The notes below the pieces were generated by a model, which was not told the DNA's origin, did no database searches, and was given only the letters and a program-made list of their open reading frames with translations. DNA of 44,706 nt from Ophiosphaerella korrae. Taxonomy: Eukaryota > Ascomycota > Dothideomycetes > Pleosporales > Phaeosphaeriaceae. Positions 1 to 10,742 of this stretch are shown here, one piece after another (positions within the stretch are counted from its first letter, which is position 1; the number at the start of each line of letters is the position of its first letter). Position numbers and translations under genes: made by a program. Location of the stretch: positions 1 to 44,706 of the forward strand of contig JALNQF010000340.1 of assembly GCA_028456385.1 (NCBI GenBank). The letters run 5' to 3'.

Positions 1-3000
1 TAGTATACTTTAAAGTATTATAGATATTATACCTAGACAAGAATTGTATTATATATAGAAACTCTAAAGTAAATAACAACGTATAGCTTATAAAGAAAAG
101 AGGCTATAACTACACAAGAGTAATTATAGTAGAAGATATCTAAGGATAAGAAATAATCCTAGAAGATAGATATATAGTAGTAAGACCTAGCCTAAAATTA
201 TCTAAGAAATGCGTCTAAGGAGGACTATAGTACAAATATATATACAACAAGTATCTAAAATACAAAGAATATAAACTTAAAGTAGGCCTATAGCCCTAGA
301 AAGATAGATAATTTAATAAATTACTAAAGTAAGAAAGGCTAGAAGGTATAGGAGGCCTACATATTATAAAAACAAGTATATACTAAAGAAAGAAAGTACA
401 ATTAATAATTAATAGTAGAGCTACAAGAAACTTTATATTAAAGAAGTTTGTAGAAATATAGGGAATAAAGTACACAACGAAGAAATACTCTTAATAACTA
501 AGTACGATTAAAAGAAAACGATTCTAAAAACCTATACAGTTCGAGATAGTACCCTTAATACTAAAGTTAGAAAGACTAGAAATCTAGAATATAGTTATAG
601 ATATAACAACAATTAATAATAAACAAGATATAATATTAGGTATACTATAGTTATAGATAACTAACCTATACATTAATTAAAGAATAGGAAAAATTAGTTA
701 CAATAAAATAGACATGCTAAAAGCTAATATAAGCACCTATAAGGGAGAATTCCTAAAAGAATATAAGAAATAGGAAAAGCAGCTTATAGAACTAGAAGAT
801 TACCTTCTAGAATACTAACTATAGGACTTAGTAATAGAACTAGAAGAAAAAAAGAATATAGGATAGAGTCTAGTCTACTAAAAAATAAAAGAAGAATCTA
901 AGATTAAACGATTATTTATACAAAATATAATAAAGAAAGGATAGATAAAAGAATCTAAATCCTTAGTAGTATATAGATTAATATTTGTAGATAAAAAAGA
1001 GATAAGTAATAAAAGACCCTACGTAGATTTTAGAAAAACTAACGCAATTATAAATAAGAACTAATACCTACTACTACAAATAGATAAAATACAAGATAAG
1101 CTATAAAGAGCAAAGATCTTTATAAAACTAGATATATAAAACGTATACTATTAGATTAGAATTAAGAAAAGAGATAAGTAGAAAATAGCGTTTAGAATAC
1201 AATATAGACTATATAAATACTTAGTTATACTATTTAGTTTAATAAACGCACTAGTAGTATTCTAGGAGAGAATTAATATAGTACTAAGAGAATACTTAGA
1301 TATATTTATATTTGCGTACTTAGACAACATCTTTATATTCTTAGAAATAGAAGAAGAATACGTATAATATATGCACAAAGTGCTAAAGAAACTAGTAGAA
1401 GCTAAAATATTTCTTAAGATAAGAAAATGCGAGTTCTATATAAAGGAAATAGATTTCCTTAGATTTATTATTAAACTAGGAAAAATTAAAATTAACCTAG
1501 AAAAGATTAACTTAATTAACGAATAGCTAACACTAAAGAACCTAAAAGAGGTACAATAATTTTATAGGCTAGCTAACTTTTATAGAAAGTTAATAGTAAG
1601 ATACTCTAAAGATATAGAGCTAATTACAAGACTTATAAAAAAAGATATAGTATTTAAATAGATAAAAGAATGCAATAAAGTATTTAAAAGAATAAAAAAG
1701 AAGTTTATAGAAAACCTAGTTATTAGAATATATAACCTAGAACTACTAGCGATAGTAAAAACAGACGTATTAAACTTAGTCTACAGAATAGCACTAATAT
1801 AAGAAAACCTAGAGACTAAAAAGAAATACTTAGTTAAATACTTCTCTAAGAAGATAAAAATAGTAGAACTTAATTACCTAATCTATAACAAAGAGATACT
1901 AGTAATCTACAAAGTATTTAAATAATAGAGAGTATACTTATAAAGAGTAAAGTACTAGATAAAGGTTTATATAGACTATAAGAATCTTATAAGATTTATA
2001 ATAAATAAAGAGCTATTATAACGCTATACAAGATAGTAGGAGTTTCTATTAATATTTAATATAGAAATAATATATATAAAAGAGAAGGATAACTAATTTA
2101 TAGACGCTCTAAGTAGAAGACTAGACTTATAAGAAGAAGTAAGCGCTACTAGTATAGTTCTAGTTAAGAATAAGGAAGGATATTTAGTCCTAAATACACC
2201 TAAAATAGCTGCAACACTTAAGAGAAAGAGTAGCGAGCTAGATAAATAGATTTAGAAAATAACACAAGAAGTATCTAAAGAAATAGAGAAACTTAAAATC
2301 TAAGATAGATTTACACAAGTATATAGAAGAATATATATTCTAGGAAAAATTTAAAAGGAATTTATACAACAATTCTATAAATTACTAGTATATAGTTACT
2401 AAGGTATTAAGAAAATATTAGATAGATTACTACAAGATTACTATATTCTAAAAGCAAGATAATTAGTAATAGAAGTACTACAAGACTGTATAGAATATTA
2501 AAGAAATAAATACAATAGATATATACTATATAGAATACTACAACTAGTAGAAGTACTAGAACAACTATAGGGAGTTATTACAATAGACTTTATTATAAAG
2601 TTACCTAAGTCTAAAGATCTAATATTAGGAGTTAAATATAATAGAATCTTAACAATAGTAGATAAACTTACAAAGTATATATACTTTAGACTATATAAGA
2701 AAAAAAGTAGGATAGAGGTTACTATATACTAAGTTCTAGGAACTATAATTAGTTAACATAGACTACTAGATAAGATTATTATAGATAGAGATATACAATT
2801 TACATTAAAACTATAAGGAACGATAATAGCGCAATTAGGAATATAATACGCAATATCTATAGTATATTATCTATAAATAGATAGATAGTTAGAATAAATA
2901 AATTAGATAGTAGAACAGTACTTAAGATACTACCTTAACTACAACTAGAACAATTAGGTATAGCTACTACCTATAGCACAATTAGCATACAACAGTATAA

Positions 3001-3656
3001 AGAATATAGTAATAAGAGTATTACCCTTCTTTACAAACTATAGATTCGAACCTAACGTATACTAGATACTAAGAAATTAGATATCTTAGTCTCTAAGAGG
3101 AGAAAACTTTACTAATAGACTTAGAGATATATACGACTAATTAAGATAGGATATAGAATTCCTGTATAATTAAATAGCAAAGTACTATAACAAGAAGTAT
3201 AAGGAAGGACTTTAATTTAGAGAAAAAGAAAAAGTATAGTTAGTATAAAAAAATATTAAAAGTAAACAACCTAGTTTAAAATTAGACTATATTAAGATAA
3301 GACTATACAAAATCAAGAAAAAAGTTACACTAGTTATATTTAAATTAAAGCTACTAAATAAGATAAGGATACACCTAATATTCTATATAGCCCTACTAGA
3401 ACAAGTACTACAAAATATAGAACTACTAGTATACAAAGTAGATACGTATAGAGAATAGGAAGAATAAGAAGTTAAGAAAATCCTAGTATACTAGTTCTAT
3501 AATAGAAAAAACTACTACCTAGTAAAATAGATAGGTATAGACGAGAAAGGGCAACTATAGGAAGAAACATAGGAACTAGAAGACAATCTTAATTACTCTA
3601 AGAAACTAGAAGACTTCTAAAGTTAAAATCCCCTAGAACGCCTAGTAGCGAACTAA
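1..3656 (+). pseudogene. RIP-degraded pol of copy A: protease, RT, RNase H, integrase, chromodomain
   Basis: One frame carries all domains, broken by many TAA/TAG. Protease: the expected DSGA reads NSRA at 411-422. RT: YLDN at 1317-1328 in place of YLDD, preceded by an AFRIQYRLYKYLVILF-like block. RNase H runs about 1755-2125, first Asp at 1763, ending in a DALSRRLDL-like motif. Integrase has an H2C2 region at about 2370-2500 with one Cys kept, and codons for the catalytic D, D and E survive at 2586, 2784 and 2892. A GPY/F-like LYKIK is followed by a chromodomain at about 3468-3590. The true end is uncertain: TAA at 3624 is CAA in copy G, so the frame probably reads on. Not functional. Confidence 0.92.
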
Positions 3657-4397
3657 GAGAACTAACATTATTACTACTAGATAGAGAGGCAATAGGAACG
3701 CTTAACGTAATAAGAATAACCTCTACTATAGCCTTAAAATTAAGCTTAGACTTAACAAGAGTAGCTTACGTAATAGATTTCTTATTATTTAAGGCCTTCG
3801 TCTTACGAAGACAAACTAAACGAGCGTAATTTTCTACCTATATACTTAGAATACAATTACATTCTTTTTTAGCCTTAGCAATCTATTTAGATAGTTTATC
3901 TTAAGTATAGTTAATAGCTCTCCCTATTATAAATAAGTATAGACGCAAGAATAAGTATTATTAACCTACACTCTATAAGAGATACGCTAGAAAGATTATA
4001 AGATGCGCAAGTATTAGTATAAATATATACCTTATAAGCCTTACTATATTTTAAAGAAATATACTCTAGGGGAAGATTTAAAGACTTGCAATAGAAATAA
4101 GAGAATATAGCGATACTATAACGTAATATACGATCTACTAATTAAAGACAACAAAGAGTAGACTTAGTAGGTATAGAGATAGAGAATAAAGAACTCTACA
4201 TTAATAAAGAAACTAGGTTAATAACCTTAGCCCTAAGATAGACAAACTAAGGTCTACCTAGAGGAGGAGATAGTATTATAGGCGTAATAGAAGAAATCGA
4301 GATAGAACTAATTAGTCCTAGTCTAGGCGCTAACAAAGTATAGGACGAGTAGGGTAACAACCTTAATTAGGAGACTACCTATAACTAGGACACGTAG
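3657..4397 (+). pseudogene. Conserved same-frame extension after the chromodomain, ending inside the 3' LTR (copy A)
   Basis: The pol frame continues without a frameshift for about 210 codons to the LTR and 40 codons into it. Q/R/L/I-rich, probably helical; no family recognised. Blocks shared with copies B, C and G include LERLxxNQENQ, a LxSIRxTLxR block, QENI and KETRLITL near the end. Between divergent copies A and G many differences fall on third positions of this frame, which favours coding here rather than on the other strand. In the LTR, codon 41 is TAG (4395-4397) and is the likely stop. It could be a separate ORF reached by readthrough instead of a pol tail. Function unknown. Confidence 0.6.
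4259..4273 (+). promoter_or_regulatory. Polypurine tract of copy A
   Basis: A purine-rich stretch ending GAGGAGGAGATAG touches the LTR start at 4274, the position expected for the plus-strand primer. It also lies inside the open extension, where it reads as arginine, glycine, glycine, aspartate. Confidence 0.7.
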
Positions 4398-4672
4398 TAG
4401 TAATCTATAGTTACGTGCAAACAAATTAGTAGTAATCTATAAAGTTGTATAGATAGATTACTAGTAGTATATAGTTAGTATAATACGCATTATTAGGATA
4501 GTATTAGTAATTTAATCCTTTAACTATAGAACGCTAATATAAGATAGTTACAAAACATCTTCTATTATTTATAGTTATTATAGATTACCCCTAAGCTTTT
4601 ACTATTACCTTGTAATCTACTAACCCCCTTTAAAACGAGGCACCTATAGTTAACGATAGGCAGCCTATTATA
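4274..4672 (+). repeat. 3' LTR of copy A (399 bp, short subfamily)
   Basis: It starts TATTATAGGCGTAATAG, which corresponds to the palindromic TGTTACGGCTGTAACA start of the best preserved LTR at 10743, and ends CAGCCTATTATA, corresponding to CCTGTTACA. It lacks the 54-bp tandem repeat of copies B, C and G and instead carries short AATCTATA-type motifs in the middle, as copy F does. The last third matches the other LTRs closely. Confidence 0.88.
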
Positions 4673-5835
4673 TATAGTTAGTATAAAAAAATATTAAAAG
4701 TAAGAAACAAAGCCTAAAACTAGACTATATTAAAATAAGACTATATAAAATTAAGAAAGAAGTTATACTAGTTATATTTAAATTAAAGCTACTAAATAAG
4801 ATAAAGATATACCTAATATTCTACGTAGCTCTACTTAAATAAGTACTATAGAATATAAAACTACTAGTGTATAAAGTAGATACGTATAGAGAATAAAAAG
4901 AATAAGAAGTTAAAGAAATCCTATAGTACTAATTCTATAATAGAAAAAACTACTACTTAGTAGAATAGATAGGAGTAGATAAAAAAAGATAACTATAGGA
5001 AAAAATATAAGAACTAGAGGATAATCTTAATTACTTTAAAAAACTAAAGGAGTTCTAAAGTTAAAACTCTCTAGACTACTTTATAGTAAACTAAGAAAAT
5101 TAGTACTACTAGCGCTAAATAGAGAGGCGTTAAGAACGTCTAATATAATAAGAGCTAGAGCAGCCTAAACTATATCTTTAAGGTCTATCTTAGCTTCTAA
5201 GGTACAAGACTATTTAGATAATTTAGCGTTATTATAAGCCTTTAATTTATAAAGACGCTTAATATAAGAATAAAGATCTACTAGCTTATAAAGAGTTAGC
5301 TTACGTTTAGCTTTAGCTTTAGTAAGCTATAATAATAGTATCTCTTAAGCCTAGTTAATAGCTTACTTTATATAATTTAGTAAGAAGAAACTATATAAGA
5401 ATTAAATACGTATATTCTATAAGAGAAACACCTAATAGTGTATATTTATATTAAATATTAGCTAAGATATACTTATTATAGTGTTTACTATCTTTTAAAA
5501 ATACAAGATAAGTAAGCTTTAGTTAAGTATAATAGGTATAAGGAAATATTTTAACCCTATTATAAATAATACAAGTAATAAGAAAGAGTTTATTATAATT
5601 AGAGCGTAAAGATATAGAGAATAATAAGGAACTAGAAATAAACAAAGAAACTAGACTAATAACTTTAGGCCTAGGATAGAGAAATAAGAACCTATCTAGA
5701 GAAGAGAATAGTATTATAGTTATAACAAGAGAAAACTAATTTAAACTAATTAGCTTTACTATAGATAATAACAACGTATATAATCTATAGAGAAACAAAC
5801 TAAATTAAGAGACTAACTATATTAGGGACACGTAA
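4673..5835 (+). pseudogene. Integrase C-terminus, chromodomain and LTR-overlapping extension of copy B
   Basis: The GPY/F-like module lies around 4730-4780 and the chromodomain around 4909-5030, with a KNYYLVEQIGVD-like core. The end formally reads TAA at 5062-5064, the codon seen as CAA in copy G. The same frame then continues through 5711 into the LTR, and codon 41 of the LTR is TAA (5833-5835), as in copies C and G. The extension resembles that of C and G more than that of A or E. It is broken only by RIP-type stops. Confidence 0.75.
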
Positions 5836-6152
5836 TAAATTTATAATTTATAATCTTAGTAAATATAAAGTATAAAGCTAAGTACGTAATAAATTTATAA
5901 TTTATAATCTTAGTAAATATAAAGTATAAAGCTAGCTAAGAAGCCTAGGTATATAGTTAGTAGGATACGTATTATTAAGATAGTATTAGTAATTTAATCC
6001 TTTAACTATAGAACGCTAATACAAGATAGTTGCAAAATATCTTCTATTACTTATAGTTATTATAGATTACTTCTAAGCTTTTACTATTACTTTGTAATCT
6101 ACTAACTCTTTTTAGATAAGTACTTATAGTTAACGATAAGTAGCCTATTATA
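5712..6152 (+). repeat. 3' LTR of copy B (441 bp)
   Basis: It starts TATTATAGTTATAACAAG and ends GTAGCCTATTATA. Its length is the same as both LTRs of copy C. It contains the tandem 54-bp unit described separately. Confidence 0.9.
5830..5937 (+). repeat. Tandem 54-bp duplication inside the LTR
   Basis: Two adjacent units, 5830-5883 and 5884-5937, share ACGTAATAAATTTATAATTT followed by ATCTTAGTAAATATAAAGTA. The same pair is recognisable in the LTRs of C, D and G, and is missing from A and F, so it separates two LTR subfamilies. In the least mutated LTR (30300-30420) the units contain CGCGAATT and CGTGTTTACTAAGATCGCG, so they were not simple AT-repeats originally. Confidence 0.8.
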
Positions 6153-8520
6153 TTATCTTAGTAATAATTATACTAAATTATTCTAAACGTAGCGTTATAG
6201 CTAGGGTATCTAGCTAGGTTTAACTTATATACTTACTAGATTACTATTATTATTAGTAGTTTCTATAATAGTAGCTAAGTAACGCCTTACTATAAGAGTA
6301 CTCTATATACTATAATACTATAATCTCTAATTTATTATATTGTATTAGCTTCTATTAGAAATAATCTATTACTATTACGTACTACTTCTAAGCGTACTTT
6401 ATATATAGAGTATTATATTATAGCTTTATTCTAGAGTTCTTATATATAAAGATTTATAAAGATATAAGTCTCTTTTAAGCTCTTACTCTTAGTACTCTAA
6501 TCTACTATTTTAACTATATAGATTAAGACTAAACGTATTAATAGTACTATTTTTATTTCTATCTCTACTTAATTTTATTTATAATAGCTTAGCGTATCTA
6601 GCTTAGATACTAGTTTACTTAGCTTATACTACAAGTAAAATTAAAAGTATAATAGTTTCTTAGCTTATCTATATTACTATTCTAAGAGTTCTTTAGCTAT
6701 AATAAAATACTCTAAGTTTTTATAGTCTATTAGGATAGTAAATAAGTAATATATACTCTATAGTTTTACTCTCTATACTTCTAAGTAACTAAGTACTACT
6801 TTTATTTCCTTATTATAAATAGTATAGTTTTATTATTCTACTATTAATACTATAGAGTAGTAAGTAATAGAGTATAATACTCTTTTAATTTATTGTAATA
6901 GGTATCTTCTTAAGGCCTTACTTAAATAATCTACTTCTATAACTATATCTTTTAATAAGTCTTATTATATAAGGATTAGGCCTAAAATAAATACTAACTT
7001 TAATACTAAAAAGGCCTTATCTTACTCCTTTTACTACTAAAATAGTATATTCTTATTTATAAGATAGTATAGTAGTACTACTACTTTTAAAAAGTTAGAG
7101 ATAAATTCTCTATAAAAGTTAGTAAATCTAAAGAATATATAGATACTATATAGTAAGTAAAAGAGTTCTTATTCTTAGATAGCTTTTATCTTTTTAGAGT
7201 CTAAGTAAATTACTATTTCTACTTCTATAATATATCCTAGGTATTTAACTTCTTTTATTATAAATATACTTTTACTAAAGTTAAAGTAGAGTTTAGCTTT
7301 ACTTAAGAGCTATAGTACTTACTTAACTTTATTAAAATAGTCTTTTTATAACTCTAATAAGTAAATTAGTATATTATCTAGGTATACTATTATAAAAACC
7401 TCTAGTATCTCTTTAAGTATACTATTAATATATTATTAAAATATTATAGGTATACCTATAAGCCTAAAAGAGTATACTAGCTATTTAAATAGTCTAAACT
7501 ATATATAAAAAGCTATAAAGTACTTATTACCTTTTATAATCTAGATTTTATAGAATACTACTTATATATTAACTTTAGTAAACTATTTAGCTAAGCTTAG
7601 TATACATAGCGTTTCTTTAATTAGTAGTAAAAAGTATTAGTCTAGCGTAGTAATTTTATTAAAGCCCTTATAGTCTACGTATAGCTTCTATCTACTTTTT
7701 AGTTTTTTAACTAGTAAGACTAGGGCGCTTATAGATAAAGCGCTAGTACGTATTTAACTCTTATCTATAAGTTTAGTTAGCTAGTACCTAAGCTTTAGTA
7801 ATTTTTCTCTAGATATATTATAAAGAGAGCTTTATAGTAGCTCTACTAGTCTTTTATTACTCTTTAGTTCTAGGTAAATATAGTAGTCTATATATCTCTA
7901 GTATAAAAGTAATCTATAAGTACTTTCTTTATTAAAAAGCTATTTAAAATTACTTAACTCTTTAAGTAATCTTATTTGTCTACTTTCTATATATCTTCTT
8001 TTTAAGTTTAGTATAGTTATAATTTCTCTAATATTTATTATATAGTAAGAGTATTTTATATTATTTTTTTTTTACTTAGATAGTTTTAATTCTTTTATAC
8101 GTAGGCTATAAATTACTTCTATTTTACTTAGTAGTTATTACTATTAGTACTCTTTTATAACTATATTACCTACTTTATAGATTATTATTATTTTCTAGTC
8201 TATATCTAGTATAGCTCCTTTATATTATAACTAGGGTTTTCCTAAAATTAGGTCTTAGTTTAATCCTAGTATTATATATACAAGTAGTTAAGACTACTAC
8301 CTATCTAGGTTATAGTATAAGATTACTACTCTAGTAATTACTATATCTTTTAGTAAGCTTACTATAATATTATAGAGCTCTTAGTAGAACGCTAATAAAC
8401 TTAGTCTCTACTTACTTAGTAACTTCTTTACTTACTATACTAAAATACTTATACTTTATATTAACTAGTACCTATATAAACGTACTATAGTTTAAAAACA
8501 TTTATATTTTAAATAGAAGT
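6153..8520 (-). pseudogene. Family 2 pol remnant: protease, RT, RNase H
   Basis: Read leftwards: a retropepsin region about 8500-8100 with a DLILGKPWLQYKGAILDI-like stretch, typical of the end of gypsy protease; RT about 7860-7180 with an ISREKL...LTKLIDK segment, a KLYVDYKGFNKI block and YLDN at 7373-7384 (expected YLDD), then KVKYLGYI; RNase H about 6960-6600 with an AYYS block, NYTIYNKEI, LIDYKNLEYF and a DTLSRY-like end. From about 6590 to 6153 the same strand gives a charged linker without a recognisable integrase. Stops are TAA/TAG. The pattern resembles the MAGGY/Pyret group, which is a judgement by eye. Confidence 0.82.
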
Positions 8521-8689
8521 TTATTTATTACTTACTAGAAAAGTACTATATTTTCTAGAATATTTAAATCCTACTAATCTAGCTAATTAACTCTTACTAA
8601 GTATATTTACTCTACCTCCTAGCTAGGATTTTAGTTAGGAGAAGTTAGTTTTCTAAAGAAACCTTAGTAGTTTCTTTATTAAGTTAGTA

Positions 8690-9600
8690 TAGTAGAGTTA
8701 TAGCTAATATATATAAGGATACTATATTTATATATTTACGCGCTATATAACCTATTTTACTATAGCGTATATAGTAGCTTACTATATAGTACTACTAGAA
8801 TAAGAGGTCTAGAATCTAATTAGTACGCCTTTTTAGGTTCTAGTTTCTTTTCTTAGAGTTCTTATCTTTCTATAACGTATTTATTACACTAATACCTATT
8901 ATTAAGGTATCTCTATTATTATTACGCTTTAAGGCTATTAGAAGTATAATTCTATAGTTATAGTAGTAGGTTTCTAGGTCTATAGCTATTAACTAATATG
9001 TTACTATAGCCTTATTAAATAAAGTATAAGAGATACACTAATTTATAGTAACTACGTTTATATTCTAGTTTAATACTTTATAGAGTTTAGTAATATAATA
9101 TTTATTATCTTAGTAGTATCTACTACTTTTATATATTAGTGTTTTAAATTGTATAAAGAACTCTATAAACTATTTCTTAGCTCTTTACTAGATATAGTCT
9201 AGCTCTACTAAAGCGTATTCTTAGCTATAATTATCTTTATATATAAACGTTAGGTACTTTATAAAGAGTTAGAGATCCTAATCTATATTATACTTACTAG
9301 CCTCGTAGTATATAGTAACCTCTTTCTATACATATAGGCTTAGGTTAGCTTAAATATATATAAATTACTCTCTTAGCCTTCTAATAAAGTCTATATTAGT
9401 TATAAGCTTATAGGTAAAGGTAACCTTTTAGGCTTAAAAGTATACTTTATCGCCTAAGAAAAGTTTACCTATTAGAAGTAGCTTACGTTTAGAATAGATT
9501 TATATTAGGATTAAGGCTAAGGTTATCTTATCTTAAGGTAGTATATTAACTAGTAGTGTATTAACTATTAGTATATTAACTCGTAGTAAGATAGCTATAT
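8690..9600 (-). pseudogene. Family 2 gag remnant with one CCHC zinc knuckle
   Basis: A capsid-like stretch on the minus strand (about 9430-8900) includes FIRRLREQFIYI and later blocks rich in Y, L and K. The knuckle is at 8732-8773. It reads YIRYSKIGYIARKY, which becomes CX2CX4HX4C if each TAT is a mutated TGT or CAC. It is in the same frame as the YLDN of RT: 1389 bases, a multiple of three, separate the first codon of the knuckle from the Tyr codon of YLDN. A lysine- and arginine-rich segment precedes the knuckle. Heavily mutated, non-functional. Confidence 0.75.
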
Positions 9601-10257
9601 CTAGAAGTACTAAGTATTTATATAAGTCTATCTAGTATATTAAAAGAGTATGTAGCTCCTCTTAAAGTTTTTATATTGTTACTATTTCTACTTATTAGAT
9701 ACCTTATTATTAATATAGTTTAAGATAGATATTCTCTAATATTAAGAGATCTATAAAGTTATTAGATACTTAGTCTATTATACTTTTATAAAGATACTTA
9801 ATTATTATAAACTAGCTCTAAGATATATATATTATTAGGTATATAAGTTATATTAAGTATCTTAAGAAAGAAAAAAAATATATTCTCTACTTACTATATA
9901 TACTACTTCTTTTACGTAAGCTTAAAGTCTAAGTAAAGCTAAGACTATAATAACTTTATATACTTATTTTAAGACTAATACTTAAGTTTAAATAAAATAT
10001 ATTAAGTAGTCCTTACTATAAAGTTAGATAATTAAAAAATCTAGAAAATTAGAACCTAAAATATTATATCTTAGGAATAATAGAACCTATAAAGCTTAAA
10101 AATTTAAAATAAACTAAAAATATATATAAAAAGCTATACTTATATTTTTAGTTTATTTTATTAAGCTACTATTAAGATTTAAGAAGCTATTTTTTAACTT
10201 TTTTAGTATATTTTAGAGTATATAACTTACTTATACGCGTAACTTACTTACTAACTA
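9600..10257 (-). other. Family 2 leader and probable 5' LTR
   Basis: About 650 bases with no protein match that I can recognise, lying between gag and the junction with copy D. This is where the 5' LTR and untranslated leader of a minus-strand element must be. I cannot fix the inner LTR end or a primer-binding site. A perfect 19-bp inverted repeat lies inside. Confidence 0.45.
10106..10159. repeat. Perfect 19-bp inverted repeat with 16-base loop
   Basis: AAAATAAACTAAAAATATA at 10106-10124 is the exact reverse complement of 10141-10159. It is very AT-rich, so the hairpin would be weak, but the perfect match stands out in RIP-mutated surroundings. Confidence 0.75.
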
Positions 10258-10737
10258 CGTTAAGCTTTATTAATCTATTACGTTTTTCTTATAAGATATT
10301 ACTATTTATTTTATATAGATATTCTTTTTACTATACTTATATATTACGTTATTTATTTCTAAAATAGTATAAACTTTATATTCTTAGAGTTATATTCTTA
10401 TTAGTTTTTATACGCTTTCTTTATACTTATAACTAGTAAGTATTTCTAAATAAACTACTATTTTTAGTTTTATTCTATTATATTTATTATTATATAGCTA
10501 TTATAACTATATATATTAAACTAGGTATACTTTATACTTTTTATATTAGTTTTTTCTTTATTACTCTATAGTTTTTTAAAGGTAACTATAGTAGTCTTTT
10601 TATTTTTTACTAGTCTTTTAGTAGAAATTAATAGAGTTTAGAGCTTTTCTCTTTTTAAGTCTTTATTAGTAAGTCTATTATATTAGTAGTTTCTTTTATC
10701 TTTACTTTTTTTTTTTTTTTTTTTTTTTTTAATTACT
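10258..10737 (-). pseudogene. gag C-terminal / pre-protease piece of copy D
   Basis: It matches the minus-strand copy G at about 28330-28790, for example AATCTATTACG followed by the KIVYTILK-type region (AAAATAGTATAAACTTTAT on the plus strand) and the repeated TAGCTATTATAACTATATAT. No zinc knuckle is in this piece; the knuckles lie right of copy C. It ends at a 25-base T run just before the C insertion. Confidence 0.75.
10706..10730. repeat. Homopolymer of 25 T
   Basis: An uninterrupted T run in copy D, seven bases before the target duplication of copy C. Other family 1 copies show a short mixed CTTTTATTCTTTC-like stretch here. Confidence 0.9.
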
Positions 10738-10742
10738 ACTAC
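10738..10742. repeat. Target-site duplication ACTAC, left side of copy C
   Basis: Identical to 17769-17773, directly outside the two LTR ends. A 5-bp duplication is normal for Ty3/gypsy integration. Confidence 0.93.

Larger units (their letters stand above)
1..4672 (+). mobile_element. Family 1 Ty3/gypsy chromovirus, copy A (5' part outside window)
   Basis: The right-hand part of a retrotransposon whose LTR and gag lie left of the window. Position 1 corresponds to 13055 of full-length copy C, at the start of the protease region, and the two stay collinear at an offset of 13054 at least to the integrase core. It ends in an LTR at 4274-4672. The next base, 4673, continues in the pol 3' end of another copy (B), so A was inserted into B. 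The target duplication cannot be checked because the left flank is missing. Damage is moderate: several C-rich codons survive. Confidence 0.93.
4673..6152 (+). mobile_element. Family 1 copy B, 3' fragment
   Basis: The sequence enters abruptly at the integrase C-terminus, equivalent to copy A 3237, directly after A's LTR, and runs to an LTR end at 6152. The 5' part of B must lie left of A. It belongs to the long-LTR subfamily with C and G. The right flank from 6153 is not family 1. Confidence 0.88.
6153..10257 (-). mobile_element. Second Ty3/gypsy family, minus strand, lacking its integrase end
   Basis: A different gypsy lineage, in the order gag (right), protease, RT, RNase H (left). It stops at copy B's LTR, so integrase and the 3' LTR are absent or lie left of the window. 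The right edge is set by the point where family 1 gag (copy D) resumes near 10258. The simplest reading is that this element inserted into D and was later split by B. Edges are approximate. Confidence 0.8.

Noticed and set aside
3640..4070. A long antisense frame (minus strand) in the region between chromodomain and LTR, with a conserved-looking product in A, F and G
   Set aside because: It also lacks non-RIP stops, but differences between copies fall mostly on its second codon position, which is the third position of the plus-strand frame. The plus-strand frame continues pol and ends at the same LTR codon in all copies, so the antisense similarity is a shadow.
4673..4677. TAGTT as the target duplication of copy A
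   Set aside because: The left flank of A is outside the window, so it cannot be verified.
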